A stretch of 51,292 nucleotides of DNA from Modestobacter caceresii (GTDB taxonomy: Bacteria > Actinomycetota > Actinomycetes > Mycobacteriales > Geodermatophilaceae), in assembly GCF_000761485.1 (NCBI RefSeq), contig NZ_JPMX01000077.1, positions 64,752 to 116,043 of the forward strand, given 5' to 3'. Shown here piece after piece: positions 41,652-49,112 of this stretch (within the stretch, counting starts at the first letter, position 1; the number at the start of each line of letters is the position of its first letter). The position numbers and the translations under genes were made by a program. Below the pieces are notes generated by a model that was not told the origin of the DNA, did not search any database, and was given only the letters and a program-made list of their open reading frames with translations.

Positions 41652-41825
41652 ATGAGCATGATGGACAAGGCCAAGGGCGCGCTGAACAGCGACAAGGGCG
41701 AGCAGATGAGCGACAAGGGCCTCGACAAGGGCGAGCAGTTCGCGGACAAGAAGACCGGGGGCACGCACGACGCCCAGATCGACAAGGGCCGGGACGCCGC
41801 CGACGGCAAGATCGGCAACCAGTAA
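41652..41825 (+). CDS. Rv0909/MT0933-like small antitoxin-family protein
   Basis: A 57-aa hydrophilic protein, MMDKAKGALNSDKGEQMSDK and then GGTHDAQIDKGRDAADGK, with the repeated DK(A/G) pattern of the MT0933-like antitoxin family. The ATG is preceded by GAGGGGGATC. No toxin gene is next to it, as is frequent for this family, so an antitoxin role is doubtful and a stress-related small protein is as likely. A terminator follows at 41836. Confidence 0.8.
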   Translation: MSMMDKAKGALNSDKGEQMSDKGLDKGEQFADKKTGGTHDAQIDKGRDAADGKIGNQ

Positions 41826-41835
41826 CCGACGGTGC

Positions 41836-41867
41836 CGGCGGCTGGGGCCTGAGCGCCCCAGCCGCCG
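41836..41867 (+). terminator. Terminator after the small antitoxin-like gene
   Basis: A perfect 13-bp stem, CGGCGGCTGGGGC (41836-41848) with 41855-41867, and a 6-nt loop, 10 bp after the stop. Confidence 0.82.
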
Positions 41868-41897
41868 CCGGTCGGCCGGGTCGGGCAGGATCGGTCC

Positions 41898-43346
41898 GTG
41901 ACCGAGGAACAGCGCGGAGTCGTCTTCCCAGCCGGGCCCGACGGCCGGCGCAGCACCGCCACGCTCGGCCGGGCGGTCGTCGCCGACGCGCTGCGGCCGG
42001 TCGACCCGACCGGGGCGCGGGCAGCTGAGCAGGAGACCAACTGGCGGGCCGGCTACCTGCCCCACCTGCGCCGCACGGTGGAGGCGGGGCTGAGCTCCCG
42101 CGACGCGGCGCTGCAGATCGCCGGTGCGGGGCTGGACTCGCTGCACGCCCGGATGCGGGTGGCCGGGCCGGACGGCGAGACCGACCTCGACGCGCTGCAG
42201 ACCGCGCCGACCGCTCGCCGGCTGCGCACCGTCGAGGTGACCGGGGACGCCGAACCCGAGCGCGAGCTGTCGTTGCCCTACCGCGGCACCCGGCTGCGCG
42301 GTGACGACCTGCACCGCCGGCTGGTCGCCTGGGTCGACGCCGGGGTGGTCGAGCCCAGCTGCGCCGACGCCGTGCGCACCGTGGCCGACCATCCCGAGTG
42401 GCTCGCGCTGCCCGACCGCACGGTCGCGGTGCTGGGTGCAGGCGCAGAGATGGGGCCGCTGACCGCCCTGCTGCGCTGGGGTGCCCGGGTCGCCGCCGTC
42501 GACCTGCCCCGGCCGGCACTGTGGCAGCGGGTGCGCGAGACCGCCCAGCGCGGCGCGGGCACGCTGCTGCTGCCGGTCGCCGACGACGACACGGCCGGCG
42601 CCGACCTGATCACCGAGGTGCCCGAGGTCGCCGACTGGCTCGCGGCCCTGCCCGGCTCGCCGGTGCTCGGCAACTACGTCTACGCCGACGGCGCCACCAA
42701 CGTCCGGGTCTCCACCGCTGTCGACGCCCTCACCCGGCGGCTGACCGGGGCCCGCCCCGAACTCGCGCTGGCGTTCCTCGCCACCCCGACCGACGTCTTC
42801 GCGGTGCCCGGCGAGGCGGTCGACCACTCCGTCGCCGCCTACGCCGCCCGGCCGCGGACGGCGAAGCTGGTGGGCCGGCCGCTGCGCACGCTGTCGGCCG
42901 GGCGGTTGCTGCGCCGGGCGTACGTGCCGGGTGCCGACCCGGGCATCGCCGACAGCCTGGTGCCGCAGCAGGGCCCGAACTACGCGCTGGCCAAGCGGCT
43001 GCAGCGCTGGCGTGCCTCGGTCGCCCGGGCGGCGGGCAGCACGGTGTCGATGAACGTCGCCCCGCCCACCCGCACCCGCTCGGTGGTCAAGAACCGCGCC
43101 CTGGCCGCCGCCTATGCCGGGGCCCACCGCTTCGGCGTGGAGGTGTTCGAGCCGGCGACGTCGAACGTGCTGATGGCGGCGCTGCTCGTGCACGACCTGC
43201 ACACCGGTGGCGGCCCCGCGCAGCAGCACCCCTGGCAGGACGAGGCACACGCCGCCGCGCACGGCGGCCTGTGGCGCACCCCGTACGCCCCGCGCAGCGC
43301 GCTGGGGCTGGCGGCGGTGCTGGGCCTGGGCGCCGCGCGCAGCTGA
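41898..43346 (+). CDS. Unrecognised 482-aa protein with a Rossmann-like motif
   Basis: A full-length, well-biased gene from GTG 41898 that I cannot assign to a family. A glycine-rich turn, TVAVLGAGAEMGPLTALLRW followed by GARVAAVDLP, near residues 175-205 looks like a nucleotide-binding Rossmann strand-turn-helix. Other notable segments are NYVYADGATNVRVSTAVDAL and MNVAPPTRTRSVVKNRALA. The C-terminal part contains His-rich LLVHDLHTGGGPAQQHPWQD. There is no signal peptide and no convincing transmembrane helix. It stands alone between two terminators or gaps. An NAD(P)- or SAM-dependent enzyme is possible but unproven. Confidence 0.85.
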   Translation: MTEEQRGVVFPAGPDGRRSTATLGRAVVADALRPVDPTGARAAEQETNWRAGYLPHLRRTVEAGLSSRDAALQIAGAGLDSLHARMRVAGPDGETDLDALQTAPTARRLRTVEVTGDAEPERELSLPYRGTRLRGDDLHRRLVAWVDAGVVEPSCADAVRTVADHPEWLALPDRTVAVLGAGAEMGPLTALLRWGARVAAVDLPRPALWQRVRETAQRGAGTLLLPVADDDTAGADLITEVPEVADWLAALPGSPVLGNYVYADGATNVRVSTAVDALTRRLTGARPELALAFLATPTDVFAVPGEAVDHSVAAYAARPRTAKLVGRPLRTLSAGRLLRRAYVPGADPGIADSLVPQQGPNYALAKRLQRWRASVARAAGSTVSMNVAPPTRTRSVVKNRALAAAYAGAHRFGVEVFEPATSNVLMAALLVHDLHTGGGPAQQHPWQDEAHAAAHGGLWRTPYAPRSALGLAAVLGLGAARS

Positions 43347-43383
43347 ACCGGCCGATGTCGTCCCGCTGACGGCCGGTCACCTC

Positions 43384-43700
43384 TTGCGCGTCGTCCCGCT
43401 GGTGGAGCCGTCCTCCTGGTCGGAGGTGCTCGGCTGGCGGCTGTCGAACTGGGCCGGCGCGATGCTGTTGGCGCACGGCCTGGCGGTGGTGCTCCTGCTC
43501 GTCGGCGGTCCACCCCCGGCCCGGGCCAGCCGCTGGGCCTGGTTCTGGCTGAGCTGGCCCCCGATCGGCAGCCTGGCGTTCCTGCTGCTGTCCGGGCCGT
43601 TCCCCGGTGTCCCGGCTCCCGCTTCGGAGCCCGCCGGCTGACCGGCGGCTGGGCGTTCCTGCTCAGCTGCGTCCTCGGCGCCCTGCTCAGCGGCGGCTGA
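43384..43700 (+). pseudogene. Frameshifted remnant of a small membrane protein gene
   Basis: One frame encodes LVEPSSWSEVLGWRLSNWAG and two hydrophobic helices (MLLAHGLAVVLLLVGG and WAWFWLSWPPIGSLAFLLLS), ending at TGA 43639-43641. The helix-rich continuation RLTGGWAFLLSCVLGALLSG is in a different frame and ends at 43698-43700. One frameshift around 43590-43635 would join them into a single membrane protein. No good start or ribosome site is present at the 5' side, only TTG 43384. The remainder of 43347-43775 has no other gene. Confidence 0.6.
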
Positions 43701-43775
43701 TCCGGTCGCCCTCGGGGGCATGCAACCTCCCGGCCCCGGATCCCGTCTCCAGGGCATGAACAGATCGGACACCAC

Positions 43776-44354
43776 GTGAGGCCGGGGCGCGACGAGGAGT
43801 TCTCCACGTTCGTCGTCGCGAGGCGGGGCGACCTGCTGCGCTCGGCGACGCTGCTGGCGGCCGGTGACCGGCACCTGGCCGAGGACCTCGTGCAGGTCGG
43901 CCTCACCCGGCTCTACGTCGCCTGGGGTCGGCTGCGCGCACCGGAGGCGCGGTACGCCTACGCCCGCCGGGCGCTGGTGACCACGCTCATCGACGAGACC
44001 CGCCGGCCCTGGCGGCGTCGGGAGCACTCCCGCGCCGAGCTCCCCGACACCGCCGTCGACACCGCCGACGACCGGGACGACGAGATGCTGGCCCGGCTGC
44101 GACCGGCGCTGGCGCAGTTGCCGCCGCGGATGCGGGCGGCGGTGGTCTTCCGGCACCTGCACGAGCTGAGCGTCGCCGAGACCGCCGACGTCCTGAACTG
44201 CTCGCAGGGCACCGTGAAGAGCCAGACCGCCCGCGGCCTGGACCACCTCCGCCGGGCGCTCGGCGTCCCCCTGGAGGAGCCGTCGTCGGCCCCGCCGCCC
44301 GCCCGCACCGCCGTCGACCACCGCACCACCGTGACCACCTGGAGCGCCTCGTGA
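43776..44354 (+). CDS. SigE-family ECF RNA polymerase sigma factor
   Basis: A 192-aa sigma-70 family protein of the actinobacterial SigE-like ECF group. Region 2 includes LLRSATLLAAGDRHLAEDLV and QVGLTRLYVAWGRL; region 4 is LPPRMRAAVVFRHLHELSVA, then ETADVLNCSQGTVKSQTARG. GTG 43776. Its TGA overlaps the start of the next gene (GTGA), which has the layout of a membrane-bound anti-sigma factor. Confidence 0.92.
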   Translation: MRPGRDEEFSTFVVARRGDLLRSATLLAAGDRHLAEDLVQVGLTRLYVAWGRLRAPEARYAYARRALVTTLIDETRRPWRRREHSRAELPDTAVDTADDRDDEMLARLRPALAQLPPRMRAAVVFRHLHELSVAETADVLNCSQGTVKSQTARGLDHLRRALGVPLEEPSSAPPPARTAVDHRTTVTTWSAS

Positions 44355-45049
44355 ACGTCCACACCCTCCTGTCCGACGCCGCCGCCGAGGTCGACACCAC
44401 CGTCGCCGACAAGACCGTGCAGGCGGACCTGCTCCGTGGCCGCCGTGCGCTCAGCCGCCGCCGGGCACAGCGCACGGGGGTGGCCGGCCTCGTCGTCGCC
44501 GGTGCAGCCGTCGGCGCGCTGGTCCTCGGTGGGGCGACCCCCACCCCGGTCAGCCCGGAGGCAGGGGGCAGCAGCGACACCGTCCTGGCGCCCGGGGCGA
44601 TCGCGCTCGTCGACTTCACCGGCGACCAGCTGGCGGGGTACTCCGTCGACGAGGTCCCCGAGAGCTGGACGCTGCTGCACTCCGATCAGTACGCGCTCAC
44701 CGTCGGGCCACGGTCCATGGTCGACACCGACCCGGACTCCTACGTGGGCAAGCTGACCGTGATGCTGCTGTCCGCCGACGCGACCCTGCCGACCGAGGGC
44801 ACCACGGTCCCGGTCGGCGCCGGTGAGGGCGTCTACGTCGAGTCGGCGGACCAGGTGGACGTCGACCGGCCGGCGGCCGGGGGCCTGGGCGTCGACCCGT
44901 TCGCCGGCTCGCTGTTCTACGTCGACCAGGCGTCGGGTCTGCCGGTCGTCGTCCAGGTGCCGGCCGAGCTGGACTGGACGGCGGCGCAGGCCGCCGAGTT
45001 CGCGGCGGGCGTGCACGTGACCGACGCCGCCGAGCGCAGCGTCGGCTGA
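44351..45049 (+). CDS. Single-pass membrane protein, probable anti-sigma partner
   Basis: A 232-aa protein with a cytoplasmic basic N-terminus (LRGRRALSRRRAQR), one transmembrane helix (GVAGLVVAGAAVGALVLGG) and an exported domain of about 170 residues rich in Asp/Val. There is no zinc-binding HxxxCxxC motif, so it is not a ZAS anti-sigma factor. Coupling to the sigma gene by a 4-nt overlap and the topology suggest it regulates that sigma factor. The function is inferred only from context. Confidence 0.8.
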   Translation: MNVHTLLSDAAAEVDTTVADKTVQADLLRGRRALSRRRAQRTGVAGLVVAGAAVGALVLGGATPTPVSPEAGGSSDTVLAPGAIALVDFTGDQLAGYSVDEVPESWTLLHSDQYALTVGPRSMVDTDPDSYVGKLTVMLLSADATLPTEGTTVPVGAGEGVYVESADQVDVDRPAAGGLGVDPFAGSLFYVDQASGLPVVVQVPAELDWTAAQAAEFAAGVHVTDAAERSVG

Positions 45050-45054
45050 TCCGG

Positions 45055-45459
45055 TCAGGCGGGGCGTCGACCGTCGGCAGCGGGGCGGTCCGGCTGGCCG
45101 GTCGTCGTCGGGCGGGTCCGCCGGCCTCGGGCCACCTCGGTGGCCAGCGCGTCCAGCGGCTGGGCGAACTGCGCCAGCGGGTCGACGAGCCCGGACAACC
45201 ACGCGCGGGCGGCGTCCAGGCCGTCCGGGTCGAGTGCGTAGAACCGTCGGGACCCCTCGGCGCGCACCGTGACCAGCCCGGCGTCCCGCAGCACCCGGAG
45301 GTGCTGCGATACACCGGGCTGGGAGATGGGCGCCCGGGCCTGCAGCGCCGCGACGATCTCACCGGCCGGCCGCTCGCCTGCGGCGAGCAGTTCCAGGACG
45401 TGCCGCCGGACGGGGTCGCCCAGCGCCTCGAATGCTCCGGTCACTGGTGCTCGGGTCAC
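45055..45459 (-). CDS. ArsR-family transcriptional regulator
   Basis: A 134-aa winged-helix repressor: FEALGDPVRRHVLELLAAGE, then ISQPGVSQHLRVLRDAGLVT as recognition helix and AEGSRRFYALDP as wing. It has no metal-binding cysteines. GTG 45459 overlaps the stop of the SRPBCC gene (GTGA); GTG 45444 is an alternative. It is cotranscribed behind a SRPBCC/AHSA1 protein, a very common pairing. An inverted repeat upstream of the operon at 46125 is a candidate operator. Confidence 0.92.
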   Translation of the reverse strand: MTRAPVTGAFEALGDPVRRHVLELLAAGERPAGEIVAALQARAPISQPGVSQHLRVLRDAGLVTVRAEGSRRFYALDPDGLDAARAWLSGLVDPLAQFAQPLDALATEVARGRRTRPTTTGQPDRPAADGRRPA

Positions 45460-46112
45460 TGCGCTCCTGGCACGTCCTCGGGCGGGGTGGTGTAGAAGTC
45501 GACCGTACGGGCCGCCGCCTCCTGCGCCGGGCCCCGTTCGTCGCCGTCGGCGACCGCCGCGTCGGCCCAGCCGGTCGCCGCCCGCCGGACGAACTCGCGC
45601 CCCTCCGGCGACAGGGGGAACGCCAACGCCTCGGCCGGGTCGACCGCAGCGCCGCTCTCCAGGTGCAGGCCCAGCCCCATCAGGCCGAGGTCCCAGCCGA
45701 CGCCCACCGCGCCCGGCCCGAACTGGTCCCACATCTCGGGGTCGACCGGAGCCTCGTGCAGCAGCTCCAGCTCGGTGCCGGTGGAAGCCGGGGTCAACCG
45801 GACCTGCAGCCAGGACACCATCGGCCCGTACTCCCAGGTGACCGAGAAGGTCTCCGGCGCCGCGCAGTGCTCGACGGTGCCACCGGCGTTGCCCTCGAGC
45901 TGGTAGCGGCCGCCGACGCGCAGGTCACCGCTCACCGGCAGGAACCAGCGGGGGAGCCGGTCCGGGTCGGTCACGGCGGCCCAGAGGTCGGGCCGGTCGG
46001 TCGGGTAGGTGCGGCGGGCGACCGCGATCCGGGTGGGTGTGCCCCCGCGGGAGCCGGTGCGGACCTCTCGGGTCACCAGCCCGGCGGATGCGGCGGCGTC
46101 GGTGATGGTCAT
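45456..46112 (-). CDS. SRPBCC/AHSA1-like protein
   Basis: A 218-aa protein. The AHSA1-type domain spans about residues 28-140, with RRTYPTDRPDLWAAVTDPDR, LPRWFLPVSGDLRVGGRYQL and FSVTWEYGPMVSWLQVRLTP. The C-terminal extension to residue 218 is common in the actinobacterial version encoded with ArsR regulators. The ligand is unknown. ATG 46112 has GGAGG upstream. First gene of the two-gene operon. Confidence 0.92.
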   Translation of the reverse strand: MTITDAAASAGLVTREVRTGSRGGTPTRIAVARRTYPTDRPDLWAAVTDPDRLPRWFLPVSGDLRVGGRYQLEGNAGGTVEHCAAPETFSVTWEYGPMVSWLQVRLTPASTGTELELLHEAPVDPEMWDQFGPGAVGVGWDLGLMGLGLHLESGAAVDPAEALAFPLSPEGREFVRRAATGWADAAVADGDERGPAQEAAARTVDFYTTPPEDVPGAQ

Positions 46113-46124
46113 GAGCCCTCCTCC

Positions 46125-46140
46125 ATAAGCAGGAACTTAT
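46125..46140. promoter_or_regulatory. ATAAG-N6-CTTAT inverted repeat, candidate ArsR operator
   Basis: ATAAG (46125-46129) and CTTAT (46136-46140) form a perfect 5-bp inverted repeat in an otherwise very GC-rich setting, 13 bp before the SRPBCC start. AT-rich interrupted palindromes of this kind are typical ArsR-family sites, so autoregulation by the operon's ArsR product is likely. Confidence 0.55.
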
Positions 46141-46194
46141 AGGTCGACCGTAGCCCGGGGACCGGACTTGGACAAGGCCGTGCGGCGCCGCTGC

Positions 46195-46246
46195 TCAGGG
46201 GCCGCTCAGGGACGCCGGTCAGGGGTGGTTCAGGGTCGGTTCAGGG
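46195..46246 (+). promoter_or_regulatory. Five phased TCAGGG direct repeats upstream of the ABC-2 exporter
   Basis: TCAGGG starts at 46195, 46206, 46219, 46230 and 46241, with spacings of 11, 13, 11 and 11 bp. The last two copies extend to GGTTCAGGG. Helically phased direct repeats are the mark of OmpR/PhoB-type response-regulator boxes. The array ends 84 bp before the exporter ATPase gene. The motif differs from the CTTCAG boxes at 23589 and 26523, so a different regulator is implied. Confidence 0.65.
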
Positions 46247-46292
46247 CGCTCCCCGATGTCCCCGGTGCCGCGCCGCCGACAGGCTCGTCGGC

Positions 46293-46334
46293 ATGGACAC
46301 CACCTCTCCCGCCCACCCCGGGGGGACGCTGTGA
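46293..46334 (+). CDS. 13-codon upstream ORF coupled to the exporter ATPase gene
   Basis: ATG 46293 opens a frame encoding MDTTSPAHPGGTL whose TGA overlaps the GTG of the ATPase gene (GTGA). Its GGGGGA near the end doubles as the downstream ribosome site. It may serve for translational coupling. With such a short frame, chance cannot be excluded. Confidence 0.35.
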   Translation: MDTTSPAHPGGTL

Positions 46335-47257
46335 TCGTCGCCCGGGGACTCACCAAGACCTACGGCCCCAAGACCGCCGTCGACCACCTGAGCTTCACCG
46401 TCGGGCCCGGCCGGGTGACCGGCTTCCTCGGCCCGAACGGGGCCGGCAAGTCCACGACGATGCGGATGATCCTGGGGCTGGACCGCCCCACGTCGGGCAG
46501 CGTGACCGTGAACGGCCGGTCCTACGCCGCGTCGCCGGCGCCGCTGCGCGAGGTCGGTGCGCTGCTGGAGGCCCGGGCCCTGCACCCCGGCCGCAGCGCC
46601 CGCGACCACCTGCGCTGGCTGGCCGCCAGCAACGGCATCCCGCGCACCCGGATCGACGAGGTGCTCGACCTGGTCGGGCTGGAGGCGGTCGCCGAGCAGC
46701 GGGTGGGTCGTTTCTCCCTGGGCATGGGTCAGCGGCTCGGCATCGCGGTGGCGCTGCTCGGCGACCCGCCGGTCGTCGTCCTGGACGAACCGGTCAACGG
46801 GCTGGACCCGGAGGGCATCCGCTGGGTGCGCAACCTCGCCCGGGAGCTGGCCGGGCAGGGCCGCACCGTGCTGGTCTCCAGCCACCTGATGTCGGAGATG
46901 GCGCTCACCGCCGACCACCTGATCGTGGTCGGCCGCGGACGGATGCTGGCCGACTGCTCGATGGCCGACTTCATCACCGAGCACGCGTCCTCCTACGTCC
47001 GGGTGCGCAGTCCGCGGGTCTCCGACGCCGAGGCGCTGCTGCGCGGCAACGGCCTGGACGTCGACCGGCTGGACGACGAGCTGCGGGTGCGCGGCCGGAA
47101 CGCCGCCGAGATCGGTGAGCTGCTCGGCGGTGCCGGGCTGTACGTCCACGAGCTCGCCCTCGTCCAGTCCTCGCTGGAGGACGCCTTCATGACCCTGACC
47201 GCCGACAGCGTCGAGTACGCCACCCACCCGGCCGAGACCGCAGGAGCCGTGCGATGA
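46331..47257 (+). CDS. ABC-2 type exporter ATP-binding protein (DrrA/BcrA-like)
   Basis: A 308-aa ATPase. Walker A is GPNGAGKSTTMRMILG, the signature region is FSLGMGQRLGIAVALLG, and Walker B is VVVLDEPVNGLDPEG. The C-terminal ~90 residues form the typical regulatory domain of drug or lantibiotic exporters. The signature has LGMGQ instead of the usual SGGQ, as in BcrA-type proteins. It is followed, with a 4-nt overlap, by its permease. Control by phased TCAGGG repeats upstream is likely. Confidence 0.93.
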   Translation: MIVARGLTKTYGPKTAVDHLSFTVGPGRVTGFLGPNGAGKSTTMRMILGLDRPTSGSVTVNGRSYAASPAPLREVGALLEARALHPGRSARDHLRWLAASNGIPRTRIDEVLDLVGLEAVAEQRVGRFSLGMGQRLGIAVALLGDPPVVVLDEPVNGLDPEGIRWVRNLARELAGQGRTVLVSSHLMSEMALTADHLIVVGRGRMLADCSMADFITEHASSYVRVRSPRVSDAEALLRGNGLDVDRLDDELRVRGRNAAEIGELLGGAGLYVHELALVQSSLEDAFMTLTADSVEYATHPAETAGAVR

Positions 47258-48135
47258 GCGCCACCCCCACCATGAGCACCGCCCCGGCCCGACCCGGGAG
47301 CGGCTCCTCGTCCGCCGCCGACGTGGTGCGGCTCGACCCGAACCGGCACGTGCCCGGCGTCCGGCAGCCCGGCTTCGCGCAGGTGCTGCACGCGGAGTGG
47401 GTCAAGTTCTGGACCGTCCGCTCCACCCGCTGGTCGCTGGGCCTGCTGTTCGCACTCGGCGCCGGCCTGACGACGCTCGTCTGCTGGGCCGCGGCCACGG
47501 ACCTGGCCGCCGGCGACACCGGGGAGGCGCCGGCCGCCTTCCTCACCTGGGGGCTGCTGTTCTCCCAGCTCACCGCGCTGGCGCTGGGCACGCTGGTGGT
47601 CACCAGCGAGTACGGCACCGGGATGATGCGGGCCACCGTCACCGCGGTGCCCCGCCGCGGACGGGTGGTGGCGGCCAAGGTCGTGGTGCTCACCGTCGTG
47701 CTCTTCGTGGCCGGCGTGGTCACCGCGGTGGCCGGCTACCTCGGCGGCAACTGGTTCCTCGACCGGGAGGGCGTGGGCCTGGCGCTGTCGGACGACGGGG
47801 TGCTCCGCGCGCTGCTGGGCAACGGGCTGTACCTCGCCGGCCTCGGGGTGTTCGCGCTGGCCACCGGGCTGCTGATCCGGCACACCGCGGCGGCGCTGAC
47901 CGTCGGCATGGCGCTGGTGCTGGTGGTCGGCAACGTCGCCTACGCACTGCCGGGCACGTGGGGGGAGTGGGTGGCCAAGCTGCTGCCCGGCAACGCCGGC
48001 GGGGCGGTCGCGCAGGTCGCTCCCTTCAACGGCGGAGCGGTGCTCGCCCCGTGGACCGGCTTCGGGGTCTTCGTCGCCGAGGTGGCCGCGCTGCTGCTGG
48101 TGGCGGTCCTGGTCTTCCGCCGGCGCGACGCCTGA
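47254..48135 (+). CDS. ABC-2 type exporter permease
   Basis: A 293-aa membrane subunit with a soluble N-terminal tail of about 45 residues and six helices. Recognisable family features are QVLHAEWVKFWTVRSTRWSL at the first helix and TSEYGTGMMRATVTAVPRRG, the conserved SEY(xxG)T loop of BcrB-like permeases. ATG 47254 overlaps the ATPase stop. It probably exports a toxic peptide or lipid, but the substrate is unknown. Confidence 0.9.
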   Translation: MSATPTMSTAPARPGSGSSSAADVVRLDPNRHVPGVRQPGFAQVLHAEWVKFWTVRSTRWSLGLLFALGAGLTTLVCWAAATDLAAGDTGEAPAAFLTWGLLFSQLTALALGTLVVTSEYGTGMMRATVTAVPRRGRVVAAKVVVLTVVLFVAGVVTAVAGYLGGNWFLDREGVGLALSDDGVLRALLGNGLYLAGLGVFALATGLLIRHTAAALTVGMALVLVVGNVAYALPGTWGEWVAKLLPGNAGGAVAQVAPFNGGAVLAPWTGFGVFVAEVAALLLVAVLVFRRRDA

Positions 48136-48151
48136 CAGCCTCAGCTCCCCT

Positions 48152-48187
48152 CGACTCCCCCCTCACCCCGCGGTGAGGGGGGAGTCG
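48152..48187 (+). terminator. Terminator after the ABC-2 exporter operon
   Basis: A perfect 16-bp stem (48152-48167 with 48172-48187, arm core GACTCCCCCCTCACC) with a 4-nt loop, 16 bp after the permease stop. Confidence 0.87.
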
Positions 48188-48239
48188 CTGCGTCGACGGG
48201 GATGGACGGCGGGGCGCCGGGCACGGGAGGCTACCGGTC

Positions 48240-48992
48240 GTGCGCCAGCGTGTGCTCGACCTCGCCCGCCGCCGGCCGCTGACCCTCGCCGCGGGGGCCA
48301 CGGTGGTCTGGCACCTGGTGCTGTTCGCCGTCGAGGACCTGCTGCCGCCGTTGCGGCCGGGGTGGTTCCCCGACCTGGGGGCGGCGGTGGTCAACGTCGT
48401 GCTCGCCGGTCTCACCCTGGCGCTGATCGGCTGGCTCGGCTGGTGGCGCGAGACCGGGCTCGCCTGGCGGTGGCCGGACCGCTCGTGGTGGCTGCTGCTG
48501 CCGCTGCTGGGGGAAGGGCTGCTGCACCTCGTCGACGGGCTGGCCGGGTCGGCGACGGTGCTGGCCAGCGCGGCGGTGACCATGCTGGCGGTCGGGCTGG
48601 CCGAGGAGTCGCTCAGCCGGGGGCTGGTGCAGCGGCTGCTGAGCCCGCTGGGCCTGGCCCGGGCGGCGGTCCTGGTGGGCGTGCTGTTCGGCCTGGGACA
48701 CGCGATGAGCGGGCTCTGGTTCGGGCGTGCGCCGGACGAGATCGCCTTCCAGGTGGTCAACACCGCCGCCTTCGGGTTCTGCCTGGCGGCGCTGCGCTGG
48801 CACGTCGGCACGCTCTGGCCGCTGGTCGTGCTGCACGCGTGGGTGAACGTCGCCAGCATCCGGAGCCCGGGAGCGCTGCCCGACGTCGTCCAGGTGTCGA
48901 TCATCCTGGTGCTGATCGGCTACGGCTGGTGGTTGCTGCGGCTGCTCGACCGGCGACCGGAACGGACCCCGGACCCGGCCCGCACCGGCTGA
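48240..48992 (+). CDS. CPBP-family intramembrane metalloprotease (Rce1-like)
   Basis: A 250-aa polytopic protein. The three motif blocks of CPBP/Abi proteases are present: LAEESLSRGLVQ (EExxxR), VLFGLGHAMSG (FxxxH) and VLHAWVNVA (HxxxN). Members cleave prenylated or bacteriocin-related peptides or act in immunity; the target is unknown. GTG 48240 follows a terminator and no partner gene is coupled to it. Confidence 0.9.
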   Translation: MRQRVLDLARRRPLTLAAGATVVWHLVLFAVEDLLPPLRPGWFPDLGAAVVNVVLAGLTLALIGWLGWWRETGLAWRWPDRSWWLLLPLLGEGLLHLVDGLAGSATVLASAAVTMLAVGLAEESLSRGLVQRLLSPLGLARAAVLVGVLFGLGHAMSGLWFGRAPDEIAFQVVNTAAFGFCLAALRWHVGTLWPLVVLHAWVNVASIRSPGALPDVVQVSIILVLIGYGWWLLRLLDRRPERTPDPARTG

Positions 48993-49112
48993 CCAGGGCT
49001 CCGGCCCCGAGCCCGCGGCGGCCGGGCCTCGCGGTGCCGTCCGGTCGCCCCTCCCGCATCATCGGCTGGGCGGGGGCGGCGACGGAGCCGGCCCGGAGGA
49101 CGGGAGTCGTCG

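Noticed and set aside
39322-42519. 1065-codon minus-strand frame across tag, DUF3117, aminopeptidase and the 482-aa gene
   Set aside because: It is antisense to four well-supported genes and Arg/Pro-rich with no motif; a GC-composition shadow.
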